A DNA stretch of 64,000 nucleotides from Tricholoma matsutake (GCA_026075535.2 AP026548.1:4030001-4094000); one strand, 5' to 3'; shown: positions 33,201 to 46,017, counted from the first letter of the stretch. Numbers and translations: made by a program. Notes: generated from the letters alone by a model not told the origin.

Positions 33201-33521
33201 TGCTGAGCATTGTTGAGGAAGTGTGACTCAACGTGACAGTTTCCTTTTTCATTCAAAATCTGTGTGTCGGTAAGACCCGCTGAATGTGAGAATATGTAAG
33301 GGGCTGAGTTTGACTAACTTCAAAATATAAGCCTGCATTCAGAAAGACTTGAAACTCCAAAGCCTGCCCAGCAGCCGTCAGACTTAATGTATCACTTTTG
33401 CTGGGTGGTTGGTCGAGTTAAAAAGACAAGTCCTCATACCTCAGACTCATAAAATTAGGACCCATCCCATTTTTCATCCAAGAAAGCAAAGCTACAGCCT
33501 ACCAATCCCAATCCAGAACAC

Positions 33522-35108
33522 ATGTTACATGTTATTCCCATGCTAGTGCCTGTTGAGGCATTGCCATGTGAAATGCTGCCAAGATTAACTGGAAAATCTT
33601 TGGACATCACATTGGACTCTGGGTCTCCTGACAACCATACTGAACATGAGACTGAGGTGGATATTGGACAGATTGTAGGAAAAACAGTTGGCAGTGAAGC
33701 AGGAAATGAAACTCTGGCTGTGACAGATGTCAATGCAGCTGAAAATAGAACAGAGAGTGAGCCTGTGTATATGGGAGGTGAAGATGATGAAGAACAGGAA
33801 CAGGTTGAGTTCTGATATGAGAAAATTGGGACTCACCATTATGTGCCAACTGTAGTGGAAGCAGAAGCTGCATTTGCAGATATCAAGAATGTTTTGAAGC
33901 CTCCTTGCAAAAAGGGTCCAGGATATGGATATGACCATCAGTCTTGATGAACTCACATATAGCCCTGTTGAGGCTATGAAAAAGTTCCTGTGGAAGTATG
34001 TCACAGGAAACAATACCGCACACTGGGTTTCAGCATCCCTGGAGACTGCCTATGATTATGAGTGAGGTCCTTGCCATGCTCATCTGCTTTGGGAGTGGAC
34101 CCACACATTAGTTGTGAATAGAAAGGACTTGCCCCCAAATGTCTATGGAACCTGGAAAGCTTCTATGCTTGATGACAAGGACATGGCACAGGCAATTCAT
34201 TTACATCTTCAGTCCTTGGGGCCTTGGATCTGAGCACAAGATGTTGTTGATTTCATAAAGCTTCCAGAAACTATGGCTCAGTTCAGATTGAAGAAACCAA
34301 TTAGTCTTGCAACTGCACATCAGTGGATGAAGTGTCTGGGTTATAGGTGGATGACAAATCCAAGTGGGCAGTACATTGATGGACACAAGAGAAAAGATGT
34401 TGCTGATTATCATCAAAAGACCTTCCTCCTGTGGTGGATGAGTATTGAAGAGTGGACAATGAAATGGACAGAGGATCAGAAAGAGGAAGTCATGGGAGAG
34501 CAACCAGCCAATCACTGTGTTGTTGTCTGGTTCCATGATGAATCAACCTTTTATGCAAATGATCACCAAAAGCTGCACTGGGTCCACAAAAGTGAAACAG
34601 CTGTCCCATGTCCAAAGGTGAGGGGGCCTCTCTGATGGTATCAGACTTTGTTCCAGCAGATTACAGATGGCCACACTCACCTGACAAATCCAAAGAGGCA
34701 AGAGTGATCTTCAAAGCTGGAAAAAACTGTGAGGGCTACCCCACAAACAATGATATTTTAAATCAGACAACAACTGCAATTGATATATTCACTGAATTCT
34801 ACTCCAAAGAAGAACATATTCTGGTTTATGACAATGCAATGACACACACAAAGTGTTCTGATACAGTGCTCTTGGTGCATCACATGCCAAAAGGAACAAA
34901 GCCAGTTGGGGAATTCTGGGGAGCCACAATATTGGTTCTTGACAGTGATGGACAGCAGGTCTATCAACAAGACAAGGATAGGAAATTCACACAAAAGCCT
35001 AAGAAAATCAAGCTCCACATAGATGATGCACAACTTGCAGATGGATCCCCACAAACACTCTATTTCCCTGACAATCACCTAACTTCCCTAGGCTGCTTCA
35101 AGGGTATG
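33522..35108 (+). pseudogene. Tc1/mariner/IS630-type DDE transposase, N-terminal part
   Basis: Broken frames show, in order, an acidic N-terminal part (33522-33815), THHYVPTVVEAEAAFADIKN, MAQFRLKKPISLATAHQWM, NPSGQYIDGHKRKDV, WFHDESTFYANDHQKLHWVHK (first catalytic Asp), KGEGASLMVSDFVPADY, GKNCEGYPTNNDIL, ILVYDNAMTH (second Asp) and SPQTLYFPDNHLTSLGCFKG at 35103. A one-base shift lies near 34608 and several stops occur upstream. The third acidic residue is at 57467-57716. The layout (DES, DNA-x-TH, LNFIEQ) is that of DDE_3-like transposases abundant in Agaricomycetes. It would cut and paste a DNA transposon. Confidence 0.78.
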
Positions 35109-35562
35109 TGTAAGGGAACTAGGGGGGACTCAGGGGGGTGCCCTGTGTGTTTCTCCTATTTTTTATATCTGTCCTATATTTTTCCTCACTTCATTTCCTT
35201 CTATTCTTCATTTTCTATGATTTTTCCTTATTTTATTACTAATTTTCCCTTTCTATTGCATTTGTGCATGTTGACAGTTTTATATTTAGAGGTGGAGTAC
35301 CCCTTCCAACATCTACCCCTTGGTATGATGTCATTCAGCAGCCTTGATCTGCCTATTTCTGTGTTTTTCTATTTTTAGACTATTATTTGATTTTTGCAAT
35401 CTTCACATATACTGGGCATTGGCAAAGGGGTCTTTAGAGTTTTCTCTTCAGATTTTCCTTTTATAGGTGCACCTCCACTCCCTGTAATATGTACCATAAT
35501 TCTAACTTTGGATTTCCCTTTGCTAGTCCATTAATTAAGTGGCTTCTAAGGTTGCCCTTATA
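35109..35562 (+). repeat. Gypsy-A 5' LTR
   Basis: 454 bp, colinear with 57014-57466. Differences are mostly transitions. Confidence 0.93.
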
Positions 35563-35598
35563 GTAGAAAACTCTCTCCTAAGGCCAGAAATCGCAAAC

Positions 35599-36777
35599 AT
35601 GCTGCCCAAGATAGGCAGGTACAGAGTGGACAACACATCCCAAGGCTCCATAGACTCCCTACATACCATTCCTGACAGTCCTGCCTTCAGTGTGCCACCA
35701 TTTTCACTTAACATGCCCCCTAGCGCCATGGACGCATCAGAGTGCCTTGATGTGCTTGAAAGCAATGTTACCAGAATATGCATGCAAATCAATTTGCTTA
35801 AATCTACAATCAAAAACTTTGTCAGAACCCTTCAGACTAACTCCACAACCAATATTCCCCCCATTGTGACTCCAAGTGTGCCCAATAGTGACGCACCGCC
35901 TAACATGCCAACTAAGGAGTGTGCCCAGATCAAACTGTCCCCCCCCACTGAATTTAATGGCATGCATGCACAGTGGCATGCATTCCTTAATTCCTGTGAG
36001 TTGTACATCAGTGTCCAGTCGCATCAGTTCATCGATGATGCTGCAAAAATTTATTGGGCCTTCACATACATGAAATCTGAATGCACCTATCTCTATGTGG
36101 ACCATATTCTGCGCCAAACTAAAGAGCTTGGTTCTCTACCTTTCTCCACTTGGGGTGACTTTTGAGCAGAGTTTGTACGCCCCTTTTGTCCCCTCAACGA
36201 GCACCACTGAGCAGTGACATGGCTTGAGTCATTATCTTACCATCAGGCACTTCAATCCTTGGACAATTATACCAACAAGTTTAAGGATTAGGTGGACATG
36301 GCAGGATATGGGAGTGGGCTACCAGTTGTGGTGAAGTTCCAATGGCACCTCAATCGGGAGATTCAGGACCAGATTGCACAGATGTTGGAAGGGCACCCAG
36401 CAGATGATGACATCTATGCTTGGTATGAAGCTGCTTCACTCTGTGATTAGAACTGACTCACAAATGTGGCATTTAATGCTGCATTCCATGCTCCAACTAC
36501 CACACCAGCTGTCAATGTCCTGGTACCAATGGATGTTGATGCAACCCATAGCTGCACACATAGGTTGGATCTCTGCTACTGCTGTGGGGAAACTGGGCAC
36601 ATGGCCAGAGCATGTCCCCATTGTCAGGATATCTGCATGCTCACCCCTGAGGGGCGAGATGAACTCCTCCAGGACCTGTTGGCACTTGTAGATGTAGAGG
36701 AAGCAAAGGATCAGGTTGCAGAGGAGATCAAGTCAGAAGTTGTAGAGGAGCAGGATTTTTCTATTCACAGCAAGTGA
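35599..36777 (+). pseudogene. Gypsy-A gag
   Basis: MLPKIGRYRVDNTSQGSIDS at 35599, a predicted helical stretch, LSPPTEFNGMHAQWHAFLNS (capsid start), YLYVDHILRQTKELGSLPF, then after stops EIQDQIAQMLEGHPADD and a CCHC knuckle CYCCGETGHMARACP at about 36573. TGA at 36163-36165 is the first stop. It would form the virus-like particle and bind element RNA. Confidence 0.85.
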
Positions 36778-36849
36778 ATCGTACGCCCTCGTTGCCTGTC
36801 CATAACCACTTTGAAGTTTTGTCAGTTGAATCCCCAGAGAATGAATCTC

Positions 36850-38446
36850 TAATTCCATGACTGTTTCCCTCTCTGACCCTTCAAAGTTGACTGAAGATGT
36901 ACCTGCTCTTCCTATCTCTCCCTCCACCCCACATCCCAAAATTAAATCATGGGAGTGCAAACTACCACACAAATATATTGTTGCATCCACTCCCTCTACA
37001 CATTCCTTGAACCTAGCAATCAAACTACAAATTACCAACACTGGACAGATACTCAGTGTCTCTGCGCTCCTGGACTCTGGTGCGACTGGTCTCTTCATTG
37101 ATGCCCATCTCGCACAACAACATTGCCTGAATATTTGCTCACTCTCGCATCCGATACCTGTTCATAATATGGATGGGTCCCCAAATGAAGCTGGTGCCAT
37201 CTGAGAGGTTGTAGACCTGGTCCTCCATTACAAAGATCATAGTGAGTGTGCCCTTTTTGCTGTCACTCAGTTAGGAAAGCAGAAGGTGATCTTGGGCTAT
37301 CCATGGCTTTGAGACTATAACCCAGAGGTCAACTGGCATACCAGGGAGGCTACAATGAGCTGGTGTCCATCCCACTGTTGCACTTGTTTCACAGAAGCCA
37401 GACAAGAATGCCTTGGACAAAGGGCCTCAGTACAATGCACTCGGAAGTGTTGTGCCAGACCCCTGCCTGTGCCTGAGGTGGAGTTAGAGGGGGTTCCTGA
37501 TCTGATGCCGGACTCAGATGATAATGAGGAGGAGCCAGAGGAAGTGGAGGAAGGTGATCAGATCTTCTACACTGCAATTCGTCCATCGCATGAGGTGTGT
37601 GCTACATCAAACATATCCCAACACCTCACTGAGGCCTTCCACAAAAATAATGCTGCTAAATCCTCTACTGATTCCTTGCTTCCTCATCTCCATGAGTTTG
37701 GGGACGTGTTCTCCAAGGAATTGTTTGACTCTCTCCCTGTGCACAAGCCATGGGATCACGCAATTGAGCTCACCCCTAGTGCAACCCCTTCACCCTGCAA
37801 GGTCTATCCTCTCTCTCCTGAAGAACAGTGACAGCTTGACCAGTTCATCAACAAGCACCTGGCCTCTGGACATATTCAACCATTGAAGTCACCCATGGCC
37901 TCTCCCTTTTTCTTTCTCAAGAAGGATGGCTCACTTCGACCAGTTCAAGACTACAGAAGGCTCAACAAACTCACGGTCAAAAATTGCTACCCATTATCTC
38001 TCATCTCTGAACTTGTGAACCAGCTCCATGGAACCCGATACTTCACCAAGCTCGATGTCTGTTGGGGTTACAATAACATGAGGATAAAGGAGGGAGATGA
38101 GTGGAAAGCAGCCTTTTGTACCAACCATGGTCTTTTTGAACCACTCGTCATGTTCTTTGGCCTTACTACTAGTCCTGCCACCTTTCAGACCATGATGAAC
38201 AACATCTTCCACAACCTCATCCTCGAAGGCATTGTTTGTATCTATCTCGATCACATCCTCATCTTCACTTGCACAGTTGAAGAGCACTGTTGCATCATGC
38301 CCCCATCCTGGAACAACTTCGACAGTACAAACTCTACCTTTGTCAGGACAAGTGTGAGTTTGAGAAGACCAAGATCGAATACCTCAGCCTGATTATCTTG
38401 GAGGGTCAGGTGGAGATGGATCCTATCAAGGTGAATGGGGTCACAG
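36850..38446 (+). pseudogene. Gypsy-A protease and RT (first half)
   Basis: Protease VSALLDSGATGLFIDAHL, then KVILGYPWL-stop. Pre-RT PWDHAIELTPSATPSPCKV and YPLSPEEQ-stop. [77 protein letters not shown] and the active-site box [10 protein letters not shown], where the second catalytic Asp is His. The frame shifts after about 38290 and is cut within KVNGV at 38446. Confidence 0.88.
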
Positions 38447-38687
38447 TGTGAGGCTGTCTCCTATTTGGAGACAGACAAGCACTGGAAAAGGGGGGAGGGC
38501 GGAGAGATAATGATTATTAGCACTCACTTCTTATCACACAAGACACAGTGTGGTATTCTAGAGTTAGTCTATCATGATATGAGGTAATGGTAAAGAGTAA
38601 CCAGTAAGTGAGTGAAGGGAATCCGAAGGGAGTGAATGTAAGTATACAAATACAACATACCAGTTGTGGTGTAAGCATAGGCTTACA
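38447..38687 (-). repeat. Gypsy-C 3' LTR
   Basis: 241 bp, matches 52797-52952 plus 54715-54807. Confidence 0.9.
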
Positions 38688-38787
38688 TCCTCCCATCCTT
38701 TAAGAAAAGAGACAGTACCTAACATTAGCAGTTTCTGCAAAGTAGTAAGATAAAAAAAAATTCAATCTCAACATCAACCAGACGCAG

Positions 38788-39188
38788 TGTTAGGGCGACA
38801 CCCACTATCTGCTAGCTAAGACCATGCAGGTTCTCTCTACAAGAAGGGGGTGGGATCCACACGCGTGATGGGGGAATTGATCATTTTGATGCGAGGGGTT
38901 ATTAATAGGTAAGTTTGTTGATAAAGGCCTTTCACACCAAAAACATAGGTGGAATACCTAAGAGAACACAACTGGGGTCCCCTAGGCATATATTTAGGGT
39001 TTATATACTATGTTACACATATTGTACATTGTTGTTACCGACGCACTCGTACATGCGCGTACATTTTGATGCGTGCAAAATAAAATTCTCATGTTATCAA
39101 AATGTAGCGTCATTTGGCGTCATGTAGCGTAATTCGACATAATAAAATAAAATGAAATTTTATTAGGTAATGGGGAGGTTTCCTAACA
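38788..39188 (-). repeat. Gypsy-B 3' LTR
   Basis: 401 bp, the downstream LTR for the minus-strand element. Confidence 0.95.
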
Positions 39189-39199
39189 TTACCCCCCTT

Positions 39200-42100
39200 T
39201 TATGCCTCGACTTCCAGGCAAGAAAATATTATGTTTGTCCCCTCTGTGAAATTTTGGTAAGGCCGGAATTTCATCCCCTCATACACCATTCTCGCAATGC
39301 AATGCGGAGCATTCGGATTACGTTTAAAGAATTGGGTGATTGCGTTACGTGCTCGCTTACAATTCTCTTCGGGTTCCCATGAATTATTTCCGTCGGTATA
39401 GTTTTTCCACTTTATTAAGAACTCCAATTTGTTCCGTCGAAGACGTGAGTCTAGAATTTCTTCAACTATGTATTCTGGAGCACCTTCTACTATTATTGGA
39501 GGTTGCGGAGTAGTTTGTTGGCCAGGAATAGTGGGCGGGCGGTAAGGGCGTAGGCGGGATATGTTAATCTCGGGATCAATCTTGAATGATTGGGGTAATT
39601 TTAGCATTACCGCATTAGGCGAGATCACTTTAGAGATCGCATATGGGCCAACTTGTTTCTCCATAAGTTTCTTTGAAGGTCATGGAATATTCAGGTCCTT
39701 GGTACTTAGCCATACCAAGTCACCAACTTTGTACTCTGGAGCATGTGCTCGAGTACGATCCAAGTGTCGCATCATGTCATCACGTGCTTTCTTCAATGCC
39801 GCCTCTGCTTCCTCTTGTACCTTTTGCATCTTAGATACAAAATCTTCTACTGACTGTACTTTGACTTCCCTTCTGGGTTCTACTCCCATGCGAGGATGAT
39901 ATCCATAATTCATGAAAAAGGGTGACATACGAGTAGCCGAATGGAATTTGTTATTGTGGGAAAATTCAGCAATTGCCAACCATTTGGGCCAGTCAGTTTG
40001 TCGGTAGTTGACAAACATACGTAGGTACTGCTCCAACTCCTGATTCATTCTCTCTGTCTGCCCATCAGTCTGCGGGTGATATGCCATAGATAATTTAGTT
40101 TGAATTCCCAATATGTTGTTTAGTTCTCGCATAAACACGGAAGCAAATTGTGGTCCGCAATCAGAGATAATGGTATCGGGTAACCCATGTAACTGCCATA
40201 CCTGATTTAGATAGAGGTGCACCAAGCCCAATGATGAGGTTTCTGTAGTAGTAGGAATAATATGGACCTCCTTTGTACAGTGGTCACATATTACGAATAT
40301 TGCATCGTACCCTTGAGCCTCGGGTAATCCGGTAATAAAATCCACAGATATATCTTGCCACGGCACTTTAGGTATAGGGTTCAGCATTAATTTTCCTGCA
40401 GGTTTCTCTGGAAATTTCTTCCCCCTCATGCACGTATCACATCCATCCACATACCCCAACACATACTTCAAAATTCTGGGCCACCAATAATTTCTCATTA
40501 CTAATTCCAACATCTTCCATCTTCCTGGGTGTCCGGCAATCGGCGTATTGTGATGTAACCAGACAATCTCCCTTTGCAAATCCTGATCCTTTGGTACATA
40601 CACTTTTCCTTGAAACAACACCAACCCTTGTTCCTCAGCCCATTCATCTCCTTTGATATTACCTTTCTTCTCTCCCTTCAGAGCTTTCACAGCTTCCACT
40701 ACTTCATCGTCCATTTCCAAACATTGTCTAATTTTAGACAACATTTCCATTTCCAAGCTATCTATTAACAGATGCCCTTGACGCATAGTGCAAATGCGAA
40801 AGTATTTGGGTTTGAGTAAGGTAACATTTTTATTGTCCTCCTCCACCCCCCTTTTATGATCAATACGTCTGGATAATGCATCTGCTTTCCTCATTGAGCT
40901 TCCCACTTTGTGGACCAAGTGAAAATTGAAACGCGATAGGAATAGTGCCCAATGCACTTGCCTGTGATTAAGCTTTTTAGCGGACATAAAGTATTGCAGA
41001 TTTTGATTATCTGTCCAGATCTCAATCTGATGTGTACATCCCTCCAAATAATGCCTCCACGCCTCCAATGCTCGTATTATCCCCAACATCTCTTTGTCAT
41101 GCACATCATAATTCCTCTCCACATCATTCAACCCTTTTGACAAGGATGCACAAGGATGCCATTTGTCATCTTCACACAGCATTGATAATACCGCTCCAGT
41201 AGCAAAATTGGATGCATCAGATTCCACTCGCAAAGGGCGTGTGAAATCTACTGTGGCTAATATTGGTCCCTCCACAAACTTCCTCTTCAACTCCTCAAAC
41301 ACTGTCTGCTGCTGCTCTCCCCACCTCCATACTACTCCCTTTTGCGTAAGGTTATGTAAGGGTGTGGCAATTTTAGAAAAATTGTGCACAAAGCGATGAT
41401 AATAATTTGCGAGTCCCAAGAAGGTTTGAACCTCCTTGACATGGGTGGGCGCAGGCCAATCTGTGATTGCCTGTACCTTGATCAGATCCATTTTGATCCT
41501 GTCAGGGCCGATCAATAATCCTAGGAACTCAATCTTGCTTGCCCCAAACACACACTTCTCTGGTTTCAAAAATAGATCATTCTCCACCAACCTCCATAGC
41601 ACCTCCTGCACTATCGCCTCATGATTCTCTTCATCCTCTGTGAATATCAGAATGTCGTCAATAAATATTATTACCACACCTTTGTCTATTACGTCCTTGA
41701 AAATGTTGTTCATCATATTTTGAAAGGTCGGGGGACTATTAGTCATCCCAAAAAACATGACAAGCGGCTCAAAGGATCCTCAATGTGTGGCAAATGCTGC
41801 CTTCCACTCATCTCCTTTCTTTATTTGTACATTGTTGTATCCCCATCGTAAATCCAATTTTGTAAAGACCTTGGCTTTTCCCACCTTGTCAATTATTTCT
41901 GAGATCAATGGCAGGGGGTACGCATTCTTCACTGTCCACTCATTCAAATACCTATAATCTGTACACATCCTCTTCCTTTGGTCTTTCTTTGGCACGAAGA
42001 ATATTGGTGACGTCTGCAGTGATTTTGAAGGTCGTATGTATCCTTTGCACAATTGCTCCTTCAGGAATGCATCCACTTCTTCTTGTTCCATCGGAGATAA

Positions 42101-43024
42101 TGGATATACCTTTGACTTCTTTGGCACAAACCCTGGCTTCATCTCAATCGCATGATCCCATGGCTTCCACACTGGCATTCGCTCAGACTCCTTCTTCTGG
42201 AACACTGACAGATATTTGTGATACACTTTTGGCACCCATTCCTCCACTGGCTTCTCCACCTTCACGATATTCTTGTCCCATGACTGTCCTCCACAAATTG
42301 TTCTAAAGGTTTGCTTCTGCTCTTCTTTCTCGATCATGATCGGAACTTCCCCATTTGGCATTTCCTCATCCTCCACTTCCTCCATTGTAACAGAATACTT
42401 TCTCGGACGTTCTTTCTCTTTCTTTTTCCTTTTTTCCTTCTTCATCTTCCTCCCATACACATTACATTCCTTAGGACAACGAGTCATTTGTACTTTCCCA
42501 GTTTTCCAATCAATTTCGGGATTATGCTTCCATAACTATGGACATCCTATTATTAGATTGGTTTTCCCAAGATCGCACACTTTGAATACGGTGCGCTCCT
42601 GATGCTCCTGATACTTTAGTACCATAGTCACCTCCTCCTTGATAGTTCCTCCATGATTGACTGTTCCGTCAATATTGTACACCATTATAGGTTGCACCAG
42701 CTTGCATGTGTTAATACCGTTTCCGGTAATTAAGGATCGATTAATAAATAATCCTGTAGCACCACTATCAAGCAACGCTTCCACATCAATAGCTGCATGT
42801 GTGTCCACTGTCTTCAATCCCACAGTCAAGGTGATTTCTGGTTCTATTCGCGCAGAGCGAATAAAGAATTTAGGGGTTTTCGGAAATAGTGCTCGGCAAT
42901 TTTCTTGGTCATGTGATTCATAACAGTTGTACTCCTCCTCAATTTCCTTTTCTGATTTACTCTGGGTTTCCTCGGATACTAATACATTGTAATGATTCTG
43001 GGTCACCAATGGGGAAACCTTCAC
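39200..43024 (-). pseudogene. Gypsy-B pro-pol (PR, RT, RNase H, IN, chromodomain)
   Basis: One frame of about 1,275 codons with three stops: TAG at 42536 (GCP-stop-LW, Trp in relatives), TGA at 41780 (ATH-stop-GSF) and TGA at 39680 (NIP-stop-PSK), the last two where Arg is expected. Domains: protease [50 protein letters not shown], active box IIFIDDILIF; RNase H ESDASNFATGAVLS, VHDKEMLGIIRALEAW, IWTDNQNLQYF; integrase zinc finger HHNTPIAGHPG...CDTCMRGK, core DISVDFITGLP, IISDCGPQFAS, YHPQTDGQTERMNQELEQ; chromodomain EYIVEEILDSRL..LEFLIKWKNYTDGNNSWEP. All catalytic residues seen are intact. Confidence 0.95.
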
Positions 43025-44118
43025 TGGGACTCTTCCACAAAATTCTTCTGCTTGCCTTCCTCCGGCTTCACTTCCTCGATTGTAGCTTCCCTAATCTTTC
43101 TTTTCTGCCTACAATTCCTAGAAATGTGTCCTAACTGCCCACAGTTAAAACATTTAAGTGGGGCTCGTCTTCCTGCTTGATCAACCTCCATTGCCTCTGC
43201 TGGTGCTGCTGACTCCATAACTATAGGTGTCACTGCCATGGCCGGTGGCTGTGCCTTTGGAGCTTGCACCTGAGGCGCCTTTCCTTTCTCGGACTTTCCT
43301 CCTGATGACTTTCCAAATTTACTACTTCCATACATCAACTTTGACTCTGCCTGTTCCTGCCGATATTGCCAGTCAAGGCGCATTGCCCAATTATACCACT
43401 CGTCGAACTTCTCTGGCATAGAAGGTAGTCGGTAGATAGACTTGAATAAGGAGGGATTTAATCCTGCTTTCAAAAACTCTACCAACGTGGCTTCTCCCAT
43501 GTCCGTTTGCGAAGCTTCTGCTTTGAACTGCAAAATAAATTCATCCGCTGTTAAGGAACCTTGGCGCATGGTCTTTAATTTAGCATTGGCTGTCACCTTT
43601 GGATTAGGGTCTCCAAACTGTGCCTCCAATCTCTCCAGAAATTCCTTGAAGGTTGCAAATGGTTTATTTCCCACAGCAATTTGATTAATAGCCTTGTTTC
43701 TCCAGAACTGTGCTTCCCCCCCCTGAATGTATGAGAGAGCAAACATAATCCTAGACTTGGCTGTACAAAACTCGGGCTTCCTCCCATGGATGTACAATAC
43801 TATAGAGCTGATGAAGGATTTTGTATTCTCCATGGTACCGTCAAAGATTTGTGGGGGTGCATACTTAGGTAAGCGCGCTTTTCCATTTCTGGATTTCTCT
43901 GCTGTCTCATCCTCCTGTGATATCCACTCCACCATCTCTTCCATCTCATCATCTCTTTCTCCTATAGTCTCTGGCTGTACTTCCGCTTGTCTGGGCTGTG
44001 ATGCTGCCAATACTGACACTAATTGCGACATTTGTGCTGTGAGCACATCAATTTTCACCTCTAGTGCTGGTATGGGAACAGGATTAGGACCAGGATTAGA
44101 AGTTGAAGGTTTGGACAT
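43021..44118 (-). CDS. Gypsy-B Gag (365 aa)
   Basis: Intact frame from ATG at 44118. Pro-rich start (MSKPSTSNPGPNPVPIP), capsid domain (PPQIFDGTMENTKSFISSI ... FATFKEFLERLEAQFGDPNP ... LRQGSLTADEF-like), and a CCHC zinc knuckle CFNCGQLGHISRNC near residue 330. It would assemble virus-like particles and package RNA. Its stop at 43021-43023 overlaps the pro-pol frame, which lies one base back (-1) and is open across the junction (EEFCGRVPVKVSP), so pro-pol would be reached by -1 frameshifting. I do not see a classic slippery heptamer, though AAGAATTTTG lies close. Confidence 0.92.
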   Translation of the reverse strand: MSKPSTSNPGPNPVPIPALEVKIDVLTAQMSQLVSVLAASQPRQAEVQPETIGERDDEMEEMVEWISQEDETAEKSRNGKARLPKYAPPQIFDGTMENTKSFISSIVLYIHGRKPEFCTAKSRIMFALSYIQGGEAQFWRNKAINQIAVGNKPFATFKEFLERLEAQFGDPNPKVTANAKLKTMRQGSLTADEFILQFKAEASQTDMGEATLVEFLKAGLNPSLFKSIYRLPSMPEKFDEWYNWAMRLDWQYRQEQAESKLMYGSSKFGKSSGGKSEKGKAPQVQAPKAQPPAMAVTPIVMESAAPAEAMEVDQAGRRAPLKCFNCGQLGHISRNCRQKRKIREATIEEVKPEEGKQKNFVEESQ

Positions 44119-44605
44119 AATTGTAGAATCTGTGATGAATCACTTCTTCGACAAATTCAAAAATTTTTCTTCGAGACCTCTCCAAACGTTTATGGGTCAC
44201 GTGATAAGGTTTGTCAAGGTTTGTCAATCGTTCATCGTTCATCAGGCACCTATTTTGACACTTCGGATCAATAACCCTTCCAACAGTGCCTGATCTCGGA
44301 GATATCACTGAATTCGGCTTGTAACTAACATAGTCATCCAAATAGAGTAATGTAAATCGTAACTAAACCAGATCCAATTGGTTGTCTGGTTGCAGCTGTC
44401 CTAATGATGAGCGCTGCCTCTCGATCACTGGCAGTCGCAATGTAAGGTGAGGCCTGGCATTGGCTTACAAAAGAAAAGGTAGATTACGTGTATACAAGTA
44501 CTTCCGGCTCGTGCCGAAAGGATGAGTAATCGGATGTGGTGCGGTGAAACAATGACATATGCACAAGTAAGAGAAGGTGCACTGATATGGGAAGTTGTGT
44601 TCTTC
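44119..44605 (-). other. Gypsy-B 5' leader
   Basis: 487 bp between the 5' LTR and gag. An 81-codon upstream frame (44341-44096) overlaps the gag start. Whether it is translated cannot be told from sequence. Confidence 0.5.
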
Positions 44606-45006
44606 TGTTAGGGCGACACCCACTATCTGCTAGCTAAGACCGTGGGGGTTCTCTCTACAAGAAGGGGGCGAGATCTGCACGTGTGATGGGGGAATTGATC
44701 GTTTTGATGCGAGGGGTTATTAATAGGTAAGTTTGTTGACAAAGGCCTTTCACACCAAAAACATAGGTGGAATACCTAAGAGAACACAACTGGGGTCCCC
44801 TAGGCATATATTTAGGGTTTATATACTATGTTACACATATTGTACATTGTTGTTACCGACGCACTTGTACATGCGCATACATTTTGATGCGTGCAAAATA
44901 AAATTCTCATGCTATCAAAATGTAGCATCATTTGGCATCATGTAGCGTAATTCGACATAACAAAATAAAATGAAATTTTATTAGGTAATGGGGTGGTTTC
45001 CTAACA
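44606..45006 (-). repeat. Gypsy-B 5' LTR
   Basis: 401 bp, about 96% identical to 38788-39188 by eye. Confidence 0.95.
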
Positions 45007-45011
45007 TGCAG

Positions 45012-45258
45012 GGTGCATCAAAACCCAGGGAAAAAGCTACTGCGTGTCCCTATACCGTATGTGTCAACCATTTATCCAACACTTCGCAGTCCTTGAGTTC
45101 TCACTGGGGCAGCCACAAGTTGTTGGTGGAATTGAAACCAACCCATTGGACAAGATATTGGAAGCCTCGTCCTTGTTTTTGCTCATCAACAATTTTCTCA
45201 ACGGTGTACTCTTCAACGCCGTCTCTCGTGACTATCGGTCCAGGGTGTGCATGTTCTC
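45012..45258 (-). pseudogene. Gypsy-C chromodomain
   Basis: The minus-strand frame reads REHAHPGPIVTRDGVEEYTV, EKIVDEQKQGRGFQYLVQWV, GFNSTNNLWLPQ-stop-ELKDCEVLDKWL. This is the chromodomain tail (ties integration to histone-marked chromatin in the family) with two stops. It is separated from the integrase by the truncated hAT-3 copy and from the 3' LTR by Gypsy-B. Confidence 0.85.
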
Positions 45259-46017
45259 TAGTCTTTGAAGGTCTGGTTGTCTCACTTACAAAATCCCATC
45301 AACCGCAACTGCAACTGTGGCCAACCATTTGGTGACTGGTTGTTGTCAGCTTGCAACTGGTTCCAACCAGTCACAACCATACATATGTACATTAATTTGT
45401 AAATAATAATATGTTTTAATAAAACTAATAATAAAATAACAAGAACCTTCCCCCTGCTTGTGTTGGGAGTGAGAGAGGGGGGGAGGTAGCTGTAGTCACA
45501 TAGAAAAGATCAAGAACCCCCCCCTGCTCACGTTTGGAGCAAGAGAGGGGGGTGGGGGGCATTATTGGGGTTGGCAGTGGGTGTTGGTGATGTGGCAGCC
45601 GTGCCACATTGTCGTCGTCATTGTCATCATTGTTGGGGTTGGCGATGTTGCAGCAGTGCCACATCATTGTCATTGGGTTGGTGTGGCAGCCTGTCATACC
45701 CCCATTGTCATTCCTCTCGGTCAGCACCCCCATCTCCCCCTGCGAGCAGTGGCTCGCAGGCTGGGTGGTGGTGCTGGAAACATAATAGAGACCCCTCTGT
45801 CTCACATTTGGAGTGAGGGAGGGGGGGGTCACCATAGAAAAAGAACATACCCCTCCATCTCACGTTTGGAGCGAGAGAGGGCATGTCACATCTAAGTGGG
45901 GTGGGTTGGCATGGAGGTGGGTGCAGCTGGGGGGGCTTACCTGGCAGGTATCCCCCTGCTGGGGTCTCCTGGTGTCCCTCCACATCCGGAGTCCTGACTG
46001 ATTGGCACTTCTCATGA
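45259..46017. mobile_element. Truncated inverted copy of hAT-3
   Basis: Starts with TAGTCTTTGAAGGTCTGGTTG and is the reverse complement of about 16711-17528, including the four C/G-run hairpins. Its other end, about 600 bp, is deleted. Gypsy-C integrase (HANDATLFPS) stops at one side and the chromodomain (EHAHPGPIV) begins at the other, so it inserted at that junction. No target duplication remains. Confidence 0.85.

Larger units (their letters stand above)
38788..45006 (-). mobile_element. Gypsy-B, nearly complete chromodomain element (6.2 kb)
   Basis: Two 401-bp LTRs (38788-39188, 44606-45006) with perfect TGTTAG...CTAACA ends and about 17 differences by eye, mostly transitions. Target copies are CGCAG (38783-38787) and TGCAG (45007-45011), a CpG transition. 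The polypurine tract AAAAGGGGGGTAA abuts the 3' LTR on the minus strand. gag is intact and pol has only three stops. It lies between the chromodomain and 3' LTR of Gypsy-C. Confidence 0.96.

Noticed and set aside
33285..33400. Possible rRNA-like or intron-bearing segment
   Set aside because: A GTAAGACCCGCTGAA string gave a passing resemblance but no rRNA core sequence or length supports it.
45425..45835. 136-codon frame as a gene
   Set aside because: It is the inverted copy of hAT-3 low-complexity hairpin sequence, and the same frame occurs at 16906-17313.
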